Below are positions 27,343 through 36,348 of a DNA stretch of 64,000 nucleotides, piece by piece. Position numbers and translations under genes: made by a program. The stretch covers positions 7,718-71,717 of the forward strand of contig CAYNYF010000007.1 in the NCBI GenBank assembly GCA_964401385.1, written 5' to 3'. Positions within the stretch are counted from its first letter, which is position 1, and each line of letters opens with the position of its first letter. Origin of the DNA: CAYNYF01 sp964401385 (GTDB lineage: Bacteria; Planctomycetota; Phycisphaerae; SM23-33). The notes below the pieces were generated by a model. It ran no database searches and was not told the DNA's origin. It saw only the letters and a list, made by a program, of their open reading frames with translations.

Positions 27343-29430
27343 ATGTGCAAGAGCTGTACGTTGAGGCTGCCGTCGCAATCCGCCGAGTCCGGGCGCACCT
27401 GCCCACGCCCGAAGCGCCGCATCCGCCGCGCCGGTCCGCTCCGAGGGTGGGCAGCGCTGGCGCTGCCGCTGCTGGCCGCCTCGGCGGCCCCGGCACAGCG
27501 CCCCGCGCGCAGCGCCCTGCACATCCCGCAGGGCAGGCGGGTCAACTTCACCACCTATCTCAACGACGGCGCCGGATACCGGTGGGACATTCAGTACTAC
27601 CTCAGCATCGGGCAGGGCACCAACTACATCTATAGCGGCGGGCTGTACTGCCGCATCAGCGGCTCGAACGTCTCCTCCAACGGGCGCGGCTGGATGAACG
27701 CCGCCGGCGACGAAATCGAAATCGGACCCTACAACCGCAACAACTGCCAGATCTACCGTCGATGCAAGGTCTACCGCGATCGGGGGCTGGCCCGCTGGCT
27801 GGACATCTTCGTCAACACCACCGGCTCGGCCCAGACCATCCCCGTCGAGATCTACACTTCCGTCAACGGCAGCGTCTCGGGGGTCATCAGCTCCTCGGGA
27901 GCGGGCAGTTACTCCCCGAAGGACTGGGCCTTCATCACCGAGCACCAACGGGGCCGACCGTCCCTGCTGCACATCGTCTCCGGCCCGCGGAGCAAGCTGC
28001 GCCCGAGTGTTGTTACCCAGGGCTCCAGCATCCGGGTGCGCTATTCGCTGACCGTGCCCGCCCGCGGCACGGTGGTGCTGTGCTACTTCGAGGGCCAGGG
28101 CCGCACCACGGAGGAATTGAAGCGGCTCATGAAGAAGTTCCGCGCCTCCGAGGCCCTGAAAGACCTCTCCCCGGCCGTGCGAAAGCTGATCGTTAACTTC
28201 CGCACGGGACAAGAGCTGGAAAACGTCGAGCTGGAGCGCAGCGGCACCTCGGACGTGGTCATTCTGAAAAACGGCGACGCCGTCTTCGGGCGCATGACCA
28301 ACGAGGGATTCGTGCTGGAGGCCTTCTACGGCAGGCTGATTCTGCCGGCGGGCCAGGTGGTAGGCTTCGCCTGCGTTCCCGGTCAGGAGGAGCTGGTCCA
28401 GGCCGTTCTGGTCGGCGGGCAGGTACTCAGTGGCAAGCTGCAAGAGCGGCTGCTGCACTTCGCCCTGCCCACCGGCGGGGACTTGAAGATCCCATTCTCC
28501 CGGATCAAGCAGTGCTCCTACCGCATCAGCAAGGAAAAGCCCGCGGAATGGTCGATGATCGACCCGCTGCTGCTGCTGCGAACGGGCGACCGGCTGGCCT
28601 TCGACCCGGAGCTGCTGAAGTGCACCTTCCAGACCCGCCACGGCACCGTCCCGCTGGACAGCAAGCAGCTTCTGGAGGTCCGCCTTCACCAGGGCGGGCA
28701 CGGCGTCCACAGGGCGGTGTTCCTGAACGGCTCCAAGCTGGCCGGGCTGCTCGGTCCGGAGCAGATCATCCTGCCGCTCAAGCTCGGACCGAAGCTGAAC
28801 ATCTCCCGCGACATGGTGCTTGGCATCCGCTTCGCCGCCGAGACCAAGGAAAACCCGGACCTCGCCTGCGCCAGGCTGTCCAACGAGGACGAGCTGTACG
28901 GGCGGCTCTCGGACGAGGCGTACGTCGTGGTGACGGACTTCGGCACGGTGAACGTCAAGCCGAAGAACGTGGCCGCGATGAGCTTCGACGAGGTGGACCC
29001 GACGCGGATAGCCATCACGCTGTGGGACGGCTCGAGGCTGCGCGGCCACATTCAACAGGAGGCGCTGCACTTCGAGATCGAGCCCGGTCCGGTGCTGGAC
29101 CTGCACGTCGGGCAGATCGTCGCCCTAACCTCGCCGAGAGCCCTGCCGCCGGACGACGTCGTCAAGCGCGTCGAGAAGTACGTGGCCATGCTGTCCGCGG
29201 CCAGCTACAAGGACCGCGAAGAGGCGCAGCGGCTGCTGGTGGAGATGGGCGGCAAGATCGTGCCGCTGCTGAAGAAATACCTCACCGACGCCGACCCCGA
29301 GATCCGCCAGCGCATCACCGTGATCCTGGAGCGCATCGGGTCGGAGACGCCAGCCGGGTCCGCGGGCGGCCCGCTTCCGGGGGCATTTGGACCCCCGATG
29401 CCGGGCCCCCGCCAGGTCCTGCTGCGGTGA
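27343..29430 (+). CDS. Large secreted protein of unknown family, paralogue A
   Basis: A 695-residue protein. A long basic leader (CPRPKRRIRRAGPLRGWAALALPLLAASAAPAQ) looks like a signal peptide. Residues ~60-280 form a beta-rich domain with GYRWDIQYYLSIGQGTNYIY, EIEIGPYNR, ARWLDIFVNTTG and KDWAFITEHQRGRPSLLHI. From ~290 onward there are about four repeats of a small beta unit of the form NGD-x-hydrophobic-x-G, for example ILKNGDAVFGRM with LILPAGQVVGF, LLRTGDRLAFDP with VPLDSKQLLEVRL, and LSNEDELYGRLSDEAYVV. A short HEAT-like helical pair (EEAQRLLVEMGGKIVPLLKKYL) ends the chain. The next gene is a diverged copy of the first 640 residues. No function recognised. Confidence 0.75.
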   Translation: MCKSCTLRLPSQSAESGRTCPRPKRRIRRAGPLRGWAALALPLLAASAAPAQRPARSALHIPQGRRVNFTTYLNDGAGYRWDIQYYLSIGQGTNYIYSGGLYCRISGSNVSSNGRGWMNAAGDEIEIGPYNRNNCQIYRRCKVYRDRGLARWLDIFVNTTGSAQTIPVEIYTSVNGSVSGVISSSGAGSYSPKDWAFITEHQRGRPSLLHIVSGPRSKLRPSVVTQGSSIRVRYSLTVPARGTVVLCYFEGQGRTTEELKRLMKKFRASEALKDLSPAVRKLIVNFRTGQELENVELERSGTSDVVILKNGDAVFGRMTNEGFVLEAFYGRLILPAGQVVGFACVPGQEELVQAVLVGGQVLSGKLQERLLHFALPTGGDLKIPFSRIKQCSYRISKEKPAEWSMIDPLLLLRTGDRLAFDPELLKCTFQTRHGTVPLDSKQLLEVRLHQGGHGVHRAVFLNGSKLAGLLGPEQIILPLKLGPKLNISRDMVLGIRFAAETKENPDLACARLSNEDELYGRLSDEAYVVVTDFGTVNVKPKNVAAMSFDEVDPTRIAITLWDGSRLRGHIQQEALHFEIEPGPVLDLHVGQIVALTSPRALPPDDVVKRVEKYVAMLSAASYKDREEAQRLLVEMGGKIVPLLKKYLTDADPEIRQRITVILERIGSETPAGSAGGPLPGAFGPPMPGPRQVLLR

Positions 29431-29486
29431 CCGATCTGCCGCCGCCAAAGCGCTGCGGGCTACAACAGGGAAGAATTGCAGAAACC

Positions 29487-31598
29487 ATGAAACCGACACC
29501 CGCACTGAGATTCGCCTTGGCCGTCGCCGTCGCTCTGACGGCGGCGATCGACCCGGCTTCAGGGCAGCGGCCCCCGATGAGCCGGCCGGCGGCAGCCATT
29601 GTAGCTGGCAGTCCTTCCGCCGGCGGCGGCATCCACATCGCCTCGGGGCGGACGACCTCCTTCATGTGGGTCCTGACCGACGCCTCCGGCTACCGCTGGG
29701 ACATCTCCAGCAACGGCACCATCTCCGACGGCACCAGCGACGCCTACGACACCGGCATGCAATTGCAGGTCGACGGCGCCAGCTTTCCCGGCTACAGCAC
29801 CGGCAAGCTCAGCCAGGACGGCGCCGAAGTCGAGATCGGACCCTGGAAACAAGCCGGACTGGCCATCTACCGCCGCGTCTGCATCAACGTCCAGGCCGGC
29901 TACTGCCGCTGGATCGACATTTTCGAGAACAGCAGCTCGGACAAGGACGTGACGGCCTCCCTGAAGTACTACTTCAACATGGGCGAATCCACCCGCCAGA
30001 CGTACACCAGCTCCGGCGCGGCGGAGCTGACCGACAAGGACTGGGGCATCGTCACCGCGGGCTCCTCGAGAACTTCCTCGCGCCCGGCGATCGTGCACGT
30101 CTTCGGCTCGCCCGGGGCCAAGTTCAAACCGGCCTTCCAGTTCGACCGCAGCAACGACAACATTTACTATCACGCCAGTATAAAGGTCCCCGCCGGAAAG
30201 ACCGTGGCCATATGCTTCTTCGAGGCCCAGAGACGGCCTTACGAATCGGCCGTGAAGTTTCTCAAGGACTTCAAGCCCAGGCGCGAACTGGCGCTGGTTC
30301 CGGCGCCCCTGCGGAAAATCCTGCTGAACATGACCGGGGCGTCGCTGCTGCTGGGGGAGATCGAGCTGAAGCGCAGCGACAAGTACGATCTGGTGAGCCT
30401 GCGCAACGGCGACGAGATCCGCGGGCAGATCACCACCGCCAAGTACGCGCTGCGGACCGGCTTCGGGGCGATCGAGGTTCCGGCGGGCGAGGTGATCGGG
30501 CTGGTGAGCCGCTCGGCCGAGAAGGACCTGGTCAAGCTGGTGCTGGCCGGCGGGCAGGTGGTCGCCGGGGAGCTGACCAACGGCCCGCTCGCCATCCGCC
30601 TGCCCGGGGGAACCGAGCTGAAGGTCCCGCCCAGGGGCATTCGCCAGGCGGCCTACAAGATCTCGGAGAAAAGGCCCGAGCAGGTGCGGACGACCGATTC
30701 GCTGGTGCTGCTGCGGCGGGGCGAGCGGCTGGCGTTCGACGACTCCGGGCTGCGCTTTGCGTTCCTGACCTCGCACGGGGCGCTGGACCTGGCGGCGGAG
30801 GATCTATCCGCCATCGAAATGGACACACCCGGCGGCGGCCTGCACCGGGCCGTCTTCCGCAACGGCTCGCTGCTGGCGGGGCTGCTCGGGGCTGAGCGGA
30901 TCGGCCTGAAGCTGAAGCTCGGGCCGTCGGCGGAGCTGCCCAGATGGCAGCTTGGGCGAATCCTCTTCGCCGCCGAGGAACTGGAGCCGGCGGGCCTGTC
31001 CAAGCTCACTCTCCGCAACGGCGACGTCCTGTACGGGACGTTCTCCGACAAGAAATGGGCCATCCAGACCAAGCTCGGCAAGGTGGAAGTGGTGCCGGCG
31101 GACGTTGCCTCCGGCCAGTCCAGCGCCAATTCCCTCGGACACGTCCAGCTCGTCCTTCGCACCGGCACCAAGATCGGGGGCAAGCTCGCCGACGACTACG
31201 TGGGCTTTCAGGTCAAGCCGGGTCCGGCCATGAAGATCTTCGTCGGCAAGATCGGCGCGTTCGTCGGCGCGGAGCCGGCAAAGCCCGCCACCTCTGAGGA
31301 AGCGACCTCCAGCCCCAGCACCCGGACGGGCGCTGCCGACGGCAGCTCCGAAGCGCCCGCCATCGCGGGCAAGGGGCTGCCCGAGCTGGAGAAACTGCTC
31401 AGAGACCGCACGGTGAGGATGGCAGCGACTCAAAGGGCGCTCGCCGAGGTGAAAGCGAAGCTGGCGGCCGTCAACGAAGCCGGCCTGCGGGAGCAGTTGG
31501 CCAAGCAGGCCGGATCGCTCATGGCAGAGCTGAACAAGCTCCAAGCGACTATCGCGCAGATCCGGAAGCAGAAGGCCGTTCTGACCCAGCGCGGTTAG
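29487..31598 (+). CDS. Large secreted protein of unknown family, paralogue B
   Basis: A 703-residue protein starting at ATG 29487 with a clear signal peptide (RFALAVAVALTAAIDPASGQ). It is collinear with the preceding gene: GYRWDISSNGTISDGTSDAY, EVEIGPWKQAGLAIYRRV, YCRWIDIFENSSS, KDWGIVTAG and RPAIVHVFGSPGAKFKP, then the same NGD-type beta repeats (LRNGDEIRGQI, LLRRGERLAFDD, LRNGDVLYGTFSDKKWAIQTKLGKVEV). The C-terminus differs: a linker rich in Ser, Ala and Pro followed by a coiled coil (LPELEKLLRDRTVRM to LNKLQATIAQIRKQKAV) instead of the HEAT-like pair. Probably co-transcribed with paralogue A (56-base gap). Its TAG overlaps the stop codon of the convergent lipoprotein gene. Confidence 0.75.
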   Translation: MKPTPALRFALAVAVALTAAIDPASGQRPPMSRPAAAIVAGSPSAGGGIHIASGRTTSFMWVLTDASGYRWDISSNGTISDGTSDAYDTGMQLQVDGASFPGYSTGKLSQDGAEVEIGPWKQAGLAIYRRVCINVQAGYCRWIDIFENSSSDKDVTASLKYYFNMGESTRQTYTSSGAAELTDKDWGIVTAGSSRTSSRPAIVHVFGSPGAKFKPAFQFDRSNDNIYYHASIKVPAGKTVAICFFEAQRRPYESAVKFLKDFKPRRELALVPAPLRKILLNMTGASLLLGEIELKRSDKYDLVSLRNGDEIRGQITTAKYALRTGFGAIEVPAGEVIGLVSRSAEKDLVKLVLAGGQVVAGELTNGPLAIRLPGGTELKVPPRGIRQAAYKISEKRPEQVRTTDSLVLLRRGERLAFDDSGLRFAFLTSHGALDLAAEDLSAIEMDTPGGGLHRAVFRNGSLLAGLLGAERIGLKLKLGPSAELPRWQLGRILFAAEELEPAGLSKLTLRNGDVLYGTFSDKKWAIQTKLGKVEVVPADVASGQSSANSLGHVQLVLRTGTKIGGKLADDYVGFQVKPGPAMKIFVGKIGAFVGAEPAKPATSEEATSSPSTRTGAADGSSEAPAIAGKGLPELEKLLRDRTVRMAATQRALAEVKAKLAAVNEAGLREQLAKQAGSLMAELNKLQATIAQIRKQKAVLTQRG

Positions 31599-33148
31599 CG
31601 CCGGGCGGGGAACGGCCGGTCAAAAAGCTCTTGCATCACGCCGGGGATGTCCTCGCTGCGCAGGGGGCCTTGGATCCGGCCGGCGGTCGACATGATGAAG
31701 GTGGCCGAGTTCCGCCAGTTCAGCCCGCCGTGGGTCGAGGCCATCGTCACCGCCCCGGCGAAGAAGCCCGAGCCGTTGTAGTAGCGGTCGTCCAGGCTGA
31801 CGATCACGTCCGGGACATTCTCCGCCCCGGCGAAGTGGGCCCGCCACAGCCGGTACAGGGCGTCGGGATACGGATGCCTGCCGTCGGAAGTGGCTTTCAG
31901 CAGCGACCTGCCGTCGACGCCGCCGGAAGCCAGCTCGGCGAGCTTCAGCGGGTCGCCCTCGATCGGGTCGTACTGGAAGGTCTCACCGTCGGCGGAGCGG
32001 ATCCGCGCCTGCCCGTCGCGGCTGGCGACGACCACCGCGTCGCCCTCGGCGTAGCTGACCAGCTCGACGGCATCGGACTCCAGCAGATCGGCGGCGAGCC
32101 TGGCTACGTTGCGGGCGTTGAAGGCCGCGTACGTCACCAAGCCGAACTTGACCATCGCCACGTCGTTGTCGCCGCGGACGCGGCCGACCAGCCGCCAGCC
32201 CTTCTCTTTCAAGTGCTTCTCCAAGCCGGCGGGCTTGCAGGGGACGTTGGTCTGGCCGTGGTCGGCGAAGAAGGTGAACTTCACCAGGCCCCCGCTCTCG
32301 TACAGGATCTGAAGCGCCAGCCGCTGGCACTGGCGCAGGGCGTATAGCTGGCCTTCCTTTCCCATGCGCGAGCCCAGGCCGGCGGTGGAGACCAGATACG
32401 TCACCACCTCCATGCGGTCGCGCCGGTCCCACAGGCGCTTGATCTTGTCCAGCTCGACCCGGAACAGCCGCTTCGGGCGCAGATACACCAGGGCGTCGTC
32501 CAGGGTCGGGCCGCGGTAGTCGATAATGCTCGCGAACGGCTCGTTCTTTCCGCCCAGGTAGTCCCCCGTCCCGCCGACAATTGTCTTCCTGCTGTGACTG
32601 TAGTACTTGGCCTCGTATCCGGCGCACGGCATGTAGCCGAAGGCGTCTTCCAGGGCCAGGTCGGTCATCACCGGATACGGGGGGATGACCACGGCCGGAG
32701 GGTCGAACAGCCGGAGCTGGCCGGACTCGTAGAACTCCTTGACCACGTCGAAGGGGATTCCGTCCAGCACCACCACCAGGTGCCGGCACCGCCGCGGGTC
32801 GAGGGCGCGGAGGTGGACGATCCGATCGGGCTGGCCGTCGCCGTCGCGGTCGTATCCGATGCGGTCGATCCTTCCGGACTGATCGAACAGGCAGAAGAAG
32901 TCCGCCGCCGAGTCACCGTCGGTGTCGTAGCCGGCGAGGGCGGGACTCGTCACGATCGGCTCTTCCGGAAACGTCACCGCCCCCCCGCAGCCGTGCAGCA
33001 GAAACGAAATGATCGGAAGTCCCATCAGCACCCATCCCTTCCATCGAAGCCTCCGAACGGGCCGGCTCCCGCCAGAAACGATCTTGTCGGCCCTTCCGGC
33101 CGGGCCAGCCGGGCGGGCCTCAGGCCGCGATGTCCTGCCGTTACGCAT
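31595..33148 (-). CDS. Alkaline-phosphatase/phosphodiesterase-fold lipoprotein with EF-hand-like repeats
   Basis: A 517-residue protein whose ATG at 33148 follows AGGAGAGGAG. A basic leader precedes a hydrophobic segment ending in LLHGC, a lipobox with Cys54. Two calcium-loop-like motifs follow (YDTDGDSAADFF and YDRDGDGQPDRI). The main domain looks like the alkaline-phosphatase superfamily of nucleotide pyrophosphatases and phosphodiesterases: LVVVLDGIPFDVV with the first metal Asp, FTFFADHGQTN with an Asp-His pair, and STHGGLN near the C-terminus. The usual nucleophile Ser/Thr is not obvious by eye; PYPVMTDLALED is the likely site. Substrate unknown. The leader before the hydrophobic core is unusually long, so a later start cannot be excluded. 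Confidence 0.72.
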   Translation of the reverse strand: MRNGRTSRPEARPAGPAGRADKIVSGGSRPVRRLRWKGWVLMGLPIISFLLHGCGGAVTFPEEPIVTSPALAGYDTDGDSAADFFCLFDQSGRIDRIGYDRDGDGQPDRIVHLRALDPRRCRHLVVVLDGIPFDVVKEFYESGQLRLFDPPAVVIPPYPVMTDLALEDAFGYMPCAGYEAKYYSHSRKTIVGGTGDYLGGKNEPFASIIDYRGPTLDDALVYLRPKRLFRVELDKIKRLWDRRDRMEVVTYLVSTAGLGSRMGKEGQLYALRQCQRLALQILYESGGLVKFTFFADHGQTNVPCKPAGLEKHLKEKGWRLVGRVRGDNDVAMVKFGLVTYAAFNARNVARLAADLLESDAVELVSYAEGDAVVVASRDGQARIRSADGETFQYDPIEGDPLKLAELASGGVDGRSLLKATSDGRHPYPDALYRLWRAHFAGAENVPDVIVSLDDRYYNGSGFFAGAVTMASTHGGLNWRNSATFIMSTAGRIQGPLRSEDIPGVMQELFDRPFPARR

Positions 33149-33256
33149 CGGGAGCGTCTCCTCTCCTGAAAGTTCGCCGGATCATCCTACCTGCCGCCGC
33201 AACCCGTGGCAAAATCATCTTCCCAGCGGTCCGGCCCGCCTGTATTTGTATTCGCC

Positions 33257-34555
33257 ATGAAGGCTTTAGTCTACGGTGTCAACCCCGTCGGCTGGGCGAC
33301 CTGCCTGTGGTTGAAGCACCTCTGGCGCGGATGCGTGCTGAGCCGGCTGAACGGGCTGCGTCTGCGAGAGCTGCCCGTTCCGCCGCTTCCCGCCGACGAC
33401 TGGGTCCGCTGCCGGACCGTCCTGGGCGGCATCTGCGGCTCGGACTTGGCCATCCTGATGCAGCGGCAGCCGCCGAACTCCTTCCTGCAATCGTTCACCA
33501 CGCTGCCGGCGACGCTGGGGCACGAGAACGTCGCCGTGGTCGAGCAGGTCGGCCCGGGGGCGGATTCGCACTGGTTGGGCAAGCGCGTCTGCGTCGATCC
33601 GGGCTTGCCCTGCCGCGCTCGCGGGATCGACCCGCCCTGCCAAGCCTGTGCGGCCGGGCGTTTCGGCGCCTGCGAGAATTTCTCCGCCGACGGGGACGGG
33701 GCATCGGCCCTTCCGCCGGGCACGTCTTTGGGCTACTGCGGGCCGGTGGGCGGCTCGTGGAGCAAGTGGTTCGTCGCCCACGTCTCCCAGTTGGTGGAGG
33801 TGCCGCCGGGGCTGACCGACGAGCAGGCCGTCCTCACCGACCCGTTGGCGTGCAGCGTCCACGCCGTCAACAGGGCCGACGTGTCGGCCGCCGAGAAGGT
33901 GCTGGTCTACGGCGCCGGCGTGCTGGGGCTGGGCGTGGTCTGGGCGCTGCGGGCGATGGGCTACCGCGGCGGCATCGACGTCATCGCCCGCCACCGGCAC
34001 CAGGCGGAGCTGGCCCGGCGATTCGGCGCAAGTGAAGCGCTCCAACTTCCCCGCCGCCCCCGTGAGCGGTTCGAGGGGATTTCCCGGCGCACGGGCGGGC
34101 GCGTGGTGCGAGCGCGATTCGGCAATTACATGCTCTCGGGCGGCTACGACCTGGTCTTCGAGTGCGTCGGCAGCGGGGATGCCATCGAGGAGGTCCTGAA
34201 ATGGGCCAGGTCCGGCGGGCAGGTCGTTATGGTCGGCACGGGCCACGGCCGCGGGGCGGACATGACGCCCGTCTGGTTCAGCGAGCTGAACGTAGTTGGC
34301 TCCTGCGGCCGCGGGGAGGAGGACCGCCAGGGACGAAAGCTCCACACCTACCGCCTGGTCCAGGAGCTGATGCTCTCCGGCGCCGCGGACGTCAGTTGCC
34401 TGCTGACGCACACCTTTGACCTGTCGCAGTACAAGCGCGCCTTGACGGCCGCCATCGACAAGGGCGCCCACCGGTCCGTCAAGGTGGCGTTTCGGTTTGG
34501 TGCCGCCGGCGCCGCCGGGCAGGGCTCCGGGTCGGGAAAGGGACAGGGCACGTGA
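33257..34555 (+). CDS. Zinc-dependent medium-chain alcohol dehydrogenase-like protein
   Basis: From ATG 33257, about 432 residues, with an unusually long region before the first zinc ligand. Catalytic zinc motifs: GGICGSDLAIL and LGHENVAVV. The structural zinc lobe is present but spread out: PGLPCRARGIDPPCQACAAGRFGACENF. The Rossmann motif is VYGAGVLGLGVVWALR, and DLVFECVGSGDAI with QVVMVGTGH follow. It is a member of the MDR family that oxidises alcohols or polyols with NAD(P); substrate unknown. The C-terminal tail is Gly/Ala/Ser-rich. Its TGA overlaps the GTG start of the UroD-like gene, so the two are coupled. An in-frame GTG at 33206 is a less likely start. Confidence 0.83.
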   Translation: MKALVYGVNPVGWATCLWLKHLWRGCVLSRLNGLRLRELPVPPLPADDWVRCRTVLGGICGSDLAILMQRQPPNSFLQSFTTLPATLGHENVAVVEQVGPGADSHWLGKRVCVDPGLPCRARGIDPPCQACAAGRFGACENFSADGDGASALPPGTSLGYCGPVGGSWSKWFVAHVSQLVEVPPGLTDEQAVLTDPLACSVHAVNRADVSAAEKVLVYGAGVLGLGVVWALRAMGYRGGIDVIARHRHQAELARRFGASEALQLPRRPRERFEGISRRTGGRVVRARFGNYMLSGGYDLVFECVGSGDAIEEVLKWARSGGQVVMVGTGHGRGADMTPVWFSELNVVGSCGRGEEDRQGRKLHTYRLVQELMLSGAADVSCLLTHTFDLSQYKRALTAAIDKGAHRSVKVAFRFGAAGAAGQGSGSGKGQGT

Positions 34556-35664
34556 GCCCCGCCGAGCGAATGTGGGCGGCCGTCCGGGGCGAGCCGGCCG
34601 ATCGGCTCCCGTTCGCCACCTACAACTGTCACGGGTTTTCCTGGGGCGGGCACGCCGCCTGCCCGGAGTACGCCCCGATACTGGAGGCGATTCGGCGCAC
34701 CGGCGCGGGAATGCTCTGCAAGCTCCGGGCAAGACGCGCCGGCGGCATGCCGGCCCCGCAAGTGGCCCGCGCGGTCGAGGGCGACCAGGAGCTGACCACG
34801 GAGACCCTGGCGACTCCAGGAGGCACCCTGCGCCGCGTGTTCCGCAATCGCCGCGGGCAGCCCGCCCGGTGCGTCGAGCACTACCTCAAGACCGACGCGG
34901 ACGTCGAGAGTTTCCTCTCGCTGCGGCCGGAGCCGGTTCGCTGGGAGATCGACGAGCTGCTGGCGATGGTGGGCGAGATCGGCCGGGCCGGGGTGGCGTA
35001 CCTGGACTATCGCGACCCGTTCGGCAGCGTCGCCGGCCTCTTCGACCAGGAGGATTTCCTGATCCGCATTCACACCGACCCGGCCCCGGTCATGGCGCTG
35101 ATCGAGCGCGCATTCAGGACAACCCGCGACGAGCTGCACGCCCTGCTGGAGGTGCTTTCCGGGCCGCGCCCCAACGTGCTCTTCTACACCTGCGGGCCGG
35201 AGTGGGCCACGCCGCCGCTGATGCGCCCGGAACTGTTCGCCAGGGTCGTCACGCCGTACCAATCGCCGCTGGTGGCGATGATCCACGAGCATGGCTTCCC
35301 CGTATCGCTGCACTGCCACGGGCGGGTGCGGCTGGCCCTGCCGGAGATCCTCAAGTGCCGCTTCGACGTGCTGGAGCCCATCGAGCCGCCGTCACAGGGA
35401 GACATCGACCTGGGCGAGCTTCGCGCGGCCGTCGGCGACCAAATGGCGCTGATGGGCTACGTCCAGGACCAGGACTTCTTCACGGCCACGCCGCAGCGGA
35501 TGCGAGACCATGTCGCCCGCATCGTCGCCGCCATCGGGCGGGGGGCAGCGGCGAGGCGATACATCGCCACGCCCACGTGCACGCCGTTCGCCTTTCCCCC
35601 GCCGCCGCAGTACGTGGCCAACTACGTGGCCTTCCTGGAAGCGGCGGCCGAGCTTGGCGCGTAG
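34552..35664 (+). CDS. Uroporphyrinogen decarboxylase-family (MtaA/CmuA-like) protein
   Basis: A 370-residue TIM-barrel protein of the URO-D family, starting at GTG in a GTGA overlap with the dehydrogenase. Motifs include RMWAAVRGEPADRLPFATY at the N-terminus, VAYLDYRDPFGSVAGLF, FPVSLHCHGRVRLALPEIL with a His-x-Cys-x-His-like putative metal site, and RYIATPTCTPFAFPPPPQYV. It lacks the arginine-rich N-terminal motif of true HemE, so heme synthesis is unlikely. Relatives act as corrinoid-dependent methyltransferases or have unknown roles in planctomycetes. Pairing with an alcohol dehydrogenase suggests breakdown of a small methylated or hydroxylated compound, which is inference. Confidence 0.82.
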   Translation: MSPAERMWAAVRGEPADRLPFATYNCHGFSWGGHAACPEYAPILEAIRRTGAGMLCKLRARRAGGMPAPQVARAVEGDQELTTETLATPGGTLRRVFRNRRGQPARCVEHYLKTDADVESFLSLRPEPVRWEIDELLAMVGEIGRAGVAYLDYRDPFGSVAGLFDQEDFLIRIHTDPAPVMALIERAFRTTRDELHALLEVLSGPRPNVLFYTCGPEWATPPLMRPELFARVVTPYQSPLVAMIHEHGFPVSLHCHGRVRLALPEILKCRFDVLEPIEPPSQGDIDLGELRAAVGDQMALMGYVQDQDFFTATPQRMRDHVARIVAAIGRGAAARRYIATPTCTPFAFPPPPQYVANYVAFLEAAAELGA

Positions 35665-35736
35665 AGCCGGATCGGACATACTGATGGACCTGGAGCGTCC
35701 CGGCTTTCGGCCGAGCGGACGAAAACGAGGACTAGA

Positions 35737-36252
35737 ATGACTCAGGCAAAGCCCCTCGTCGGCGTGTTGATGGGATCCGACAGTGATTGGGCGGTCATGC
35801 AGCGAGGCGTCGAGCAGCTCGGACATTTCGGCATCGAATGCGAAGCCCGGGTGCTCAGCGCGCACCGCAGCCCGGGGGCAGTGGACGAGTACGCCGCCTC
35901 CGCGGCCGACCGCGGCATCCGGGTCATCATTGCCGCCGCCGGCATGAGCGCCGCCCTGGCCGGGGCGGTGGCGGCGCGGACGCAACTGCCGGTAATCGGC
36001 GTGGCGGTTTCCTCCGGCCCGCTGGCGGGCGTCGACGCCCTGGTTTCGACGGTTCAGATGCCGCCCGGCGTGCCGGTCGGATGCACCGGACTGGACGCGG
36101 CCGGCGCGATCAACGCCGCCATCTACGCCGCCGAGATCCTTGCCCTTTCCGACGCTTCCCTGGCCGAGAAGCTCAAGCAGCACAAGTCCGCCCAGGCCGA
36201 AAAGACCCTGGAAAAGGACCGGAAGCTTCAGGAAAAGCCGGGCACCGGCTGA
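35737..36252 (+). CDS. purE: 5-(carboxyamino)imidazole ribonucleotide mutase-like protein (PurE)
   Basis: A 171-residue PurE, which moves the carboxyl group of N5-CAIR to give CAIR in purine synthesis. ATG 35737 follows CGAGGA. Conserved parts are VGVLMGSDSDWAVM, VLSAHRSPGAVDEYA with the catalytic His43, VIGVAVSSGPLAGVDALVSTVQMP and GVPVGCTGLDAAGAINAAIYAAEIL. The loop that usually reads AAHL(P/A)G is here MSAALAG (residues 70-76), so the second normally conserved active-site histidine is replaced by alanine; see findings. A polar C-terminal helix (LAEKLKQHKSAQAEKTLEKDRK) is slightly longer than usual. No purK is adjacent. Confidence 0.9.
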   Translation: MTQAKPLVGVLMGSDSDWAVMQRGVEQLGHFGIECEARVLSAHRSPGAVDEYAASAADRGIRVIIAAAGMSAALAGAVAARTQLPVIGVAVSSGPLAGVDALVSTVQMPPGVPVGCTGLDAAGAINAAIYAAEILALSDASLAEKLKQHKSAQAEKTLEKDRKLQEKPGTG

Positions 36253-36348
36253 AAAACTTTCAGAAAATACTGGCCTGCCGCATCTTGGAGGTTAGTATTC
36301 TCGCCCCGATGGGCACCGGCTGCGGCTGCGGCGGTCCGGCGGCGACCC

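Noticed and set aside
27343..27460. Possible twin-arginine signal in the first secreted paralogue
   Set aside because: The leader has RRIRR but not the SRRxFLK consensus and no cofactor-binding domain follows; a long Sec signal is as likely.
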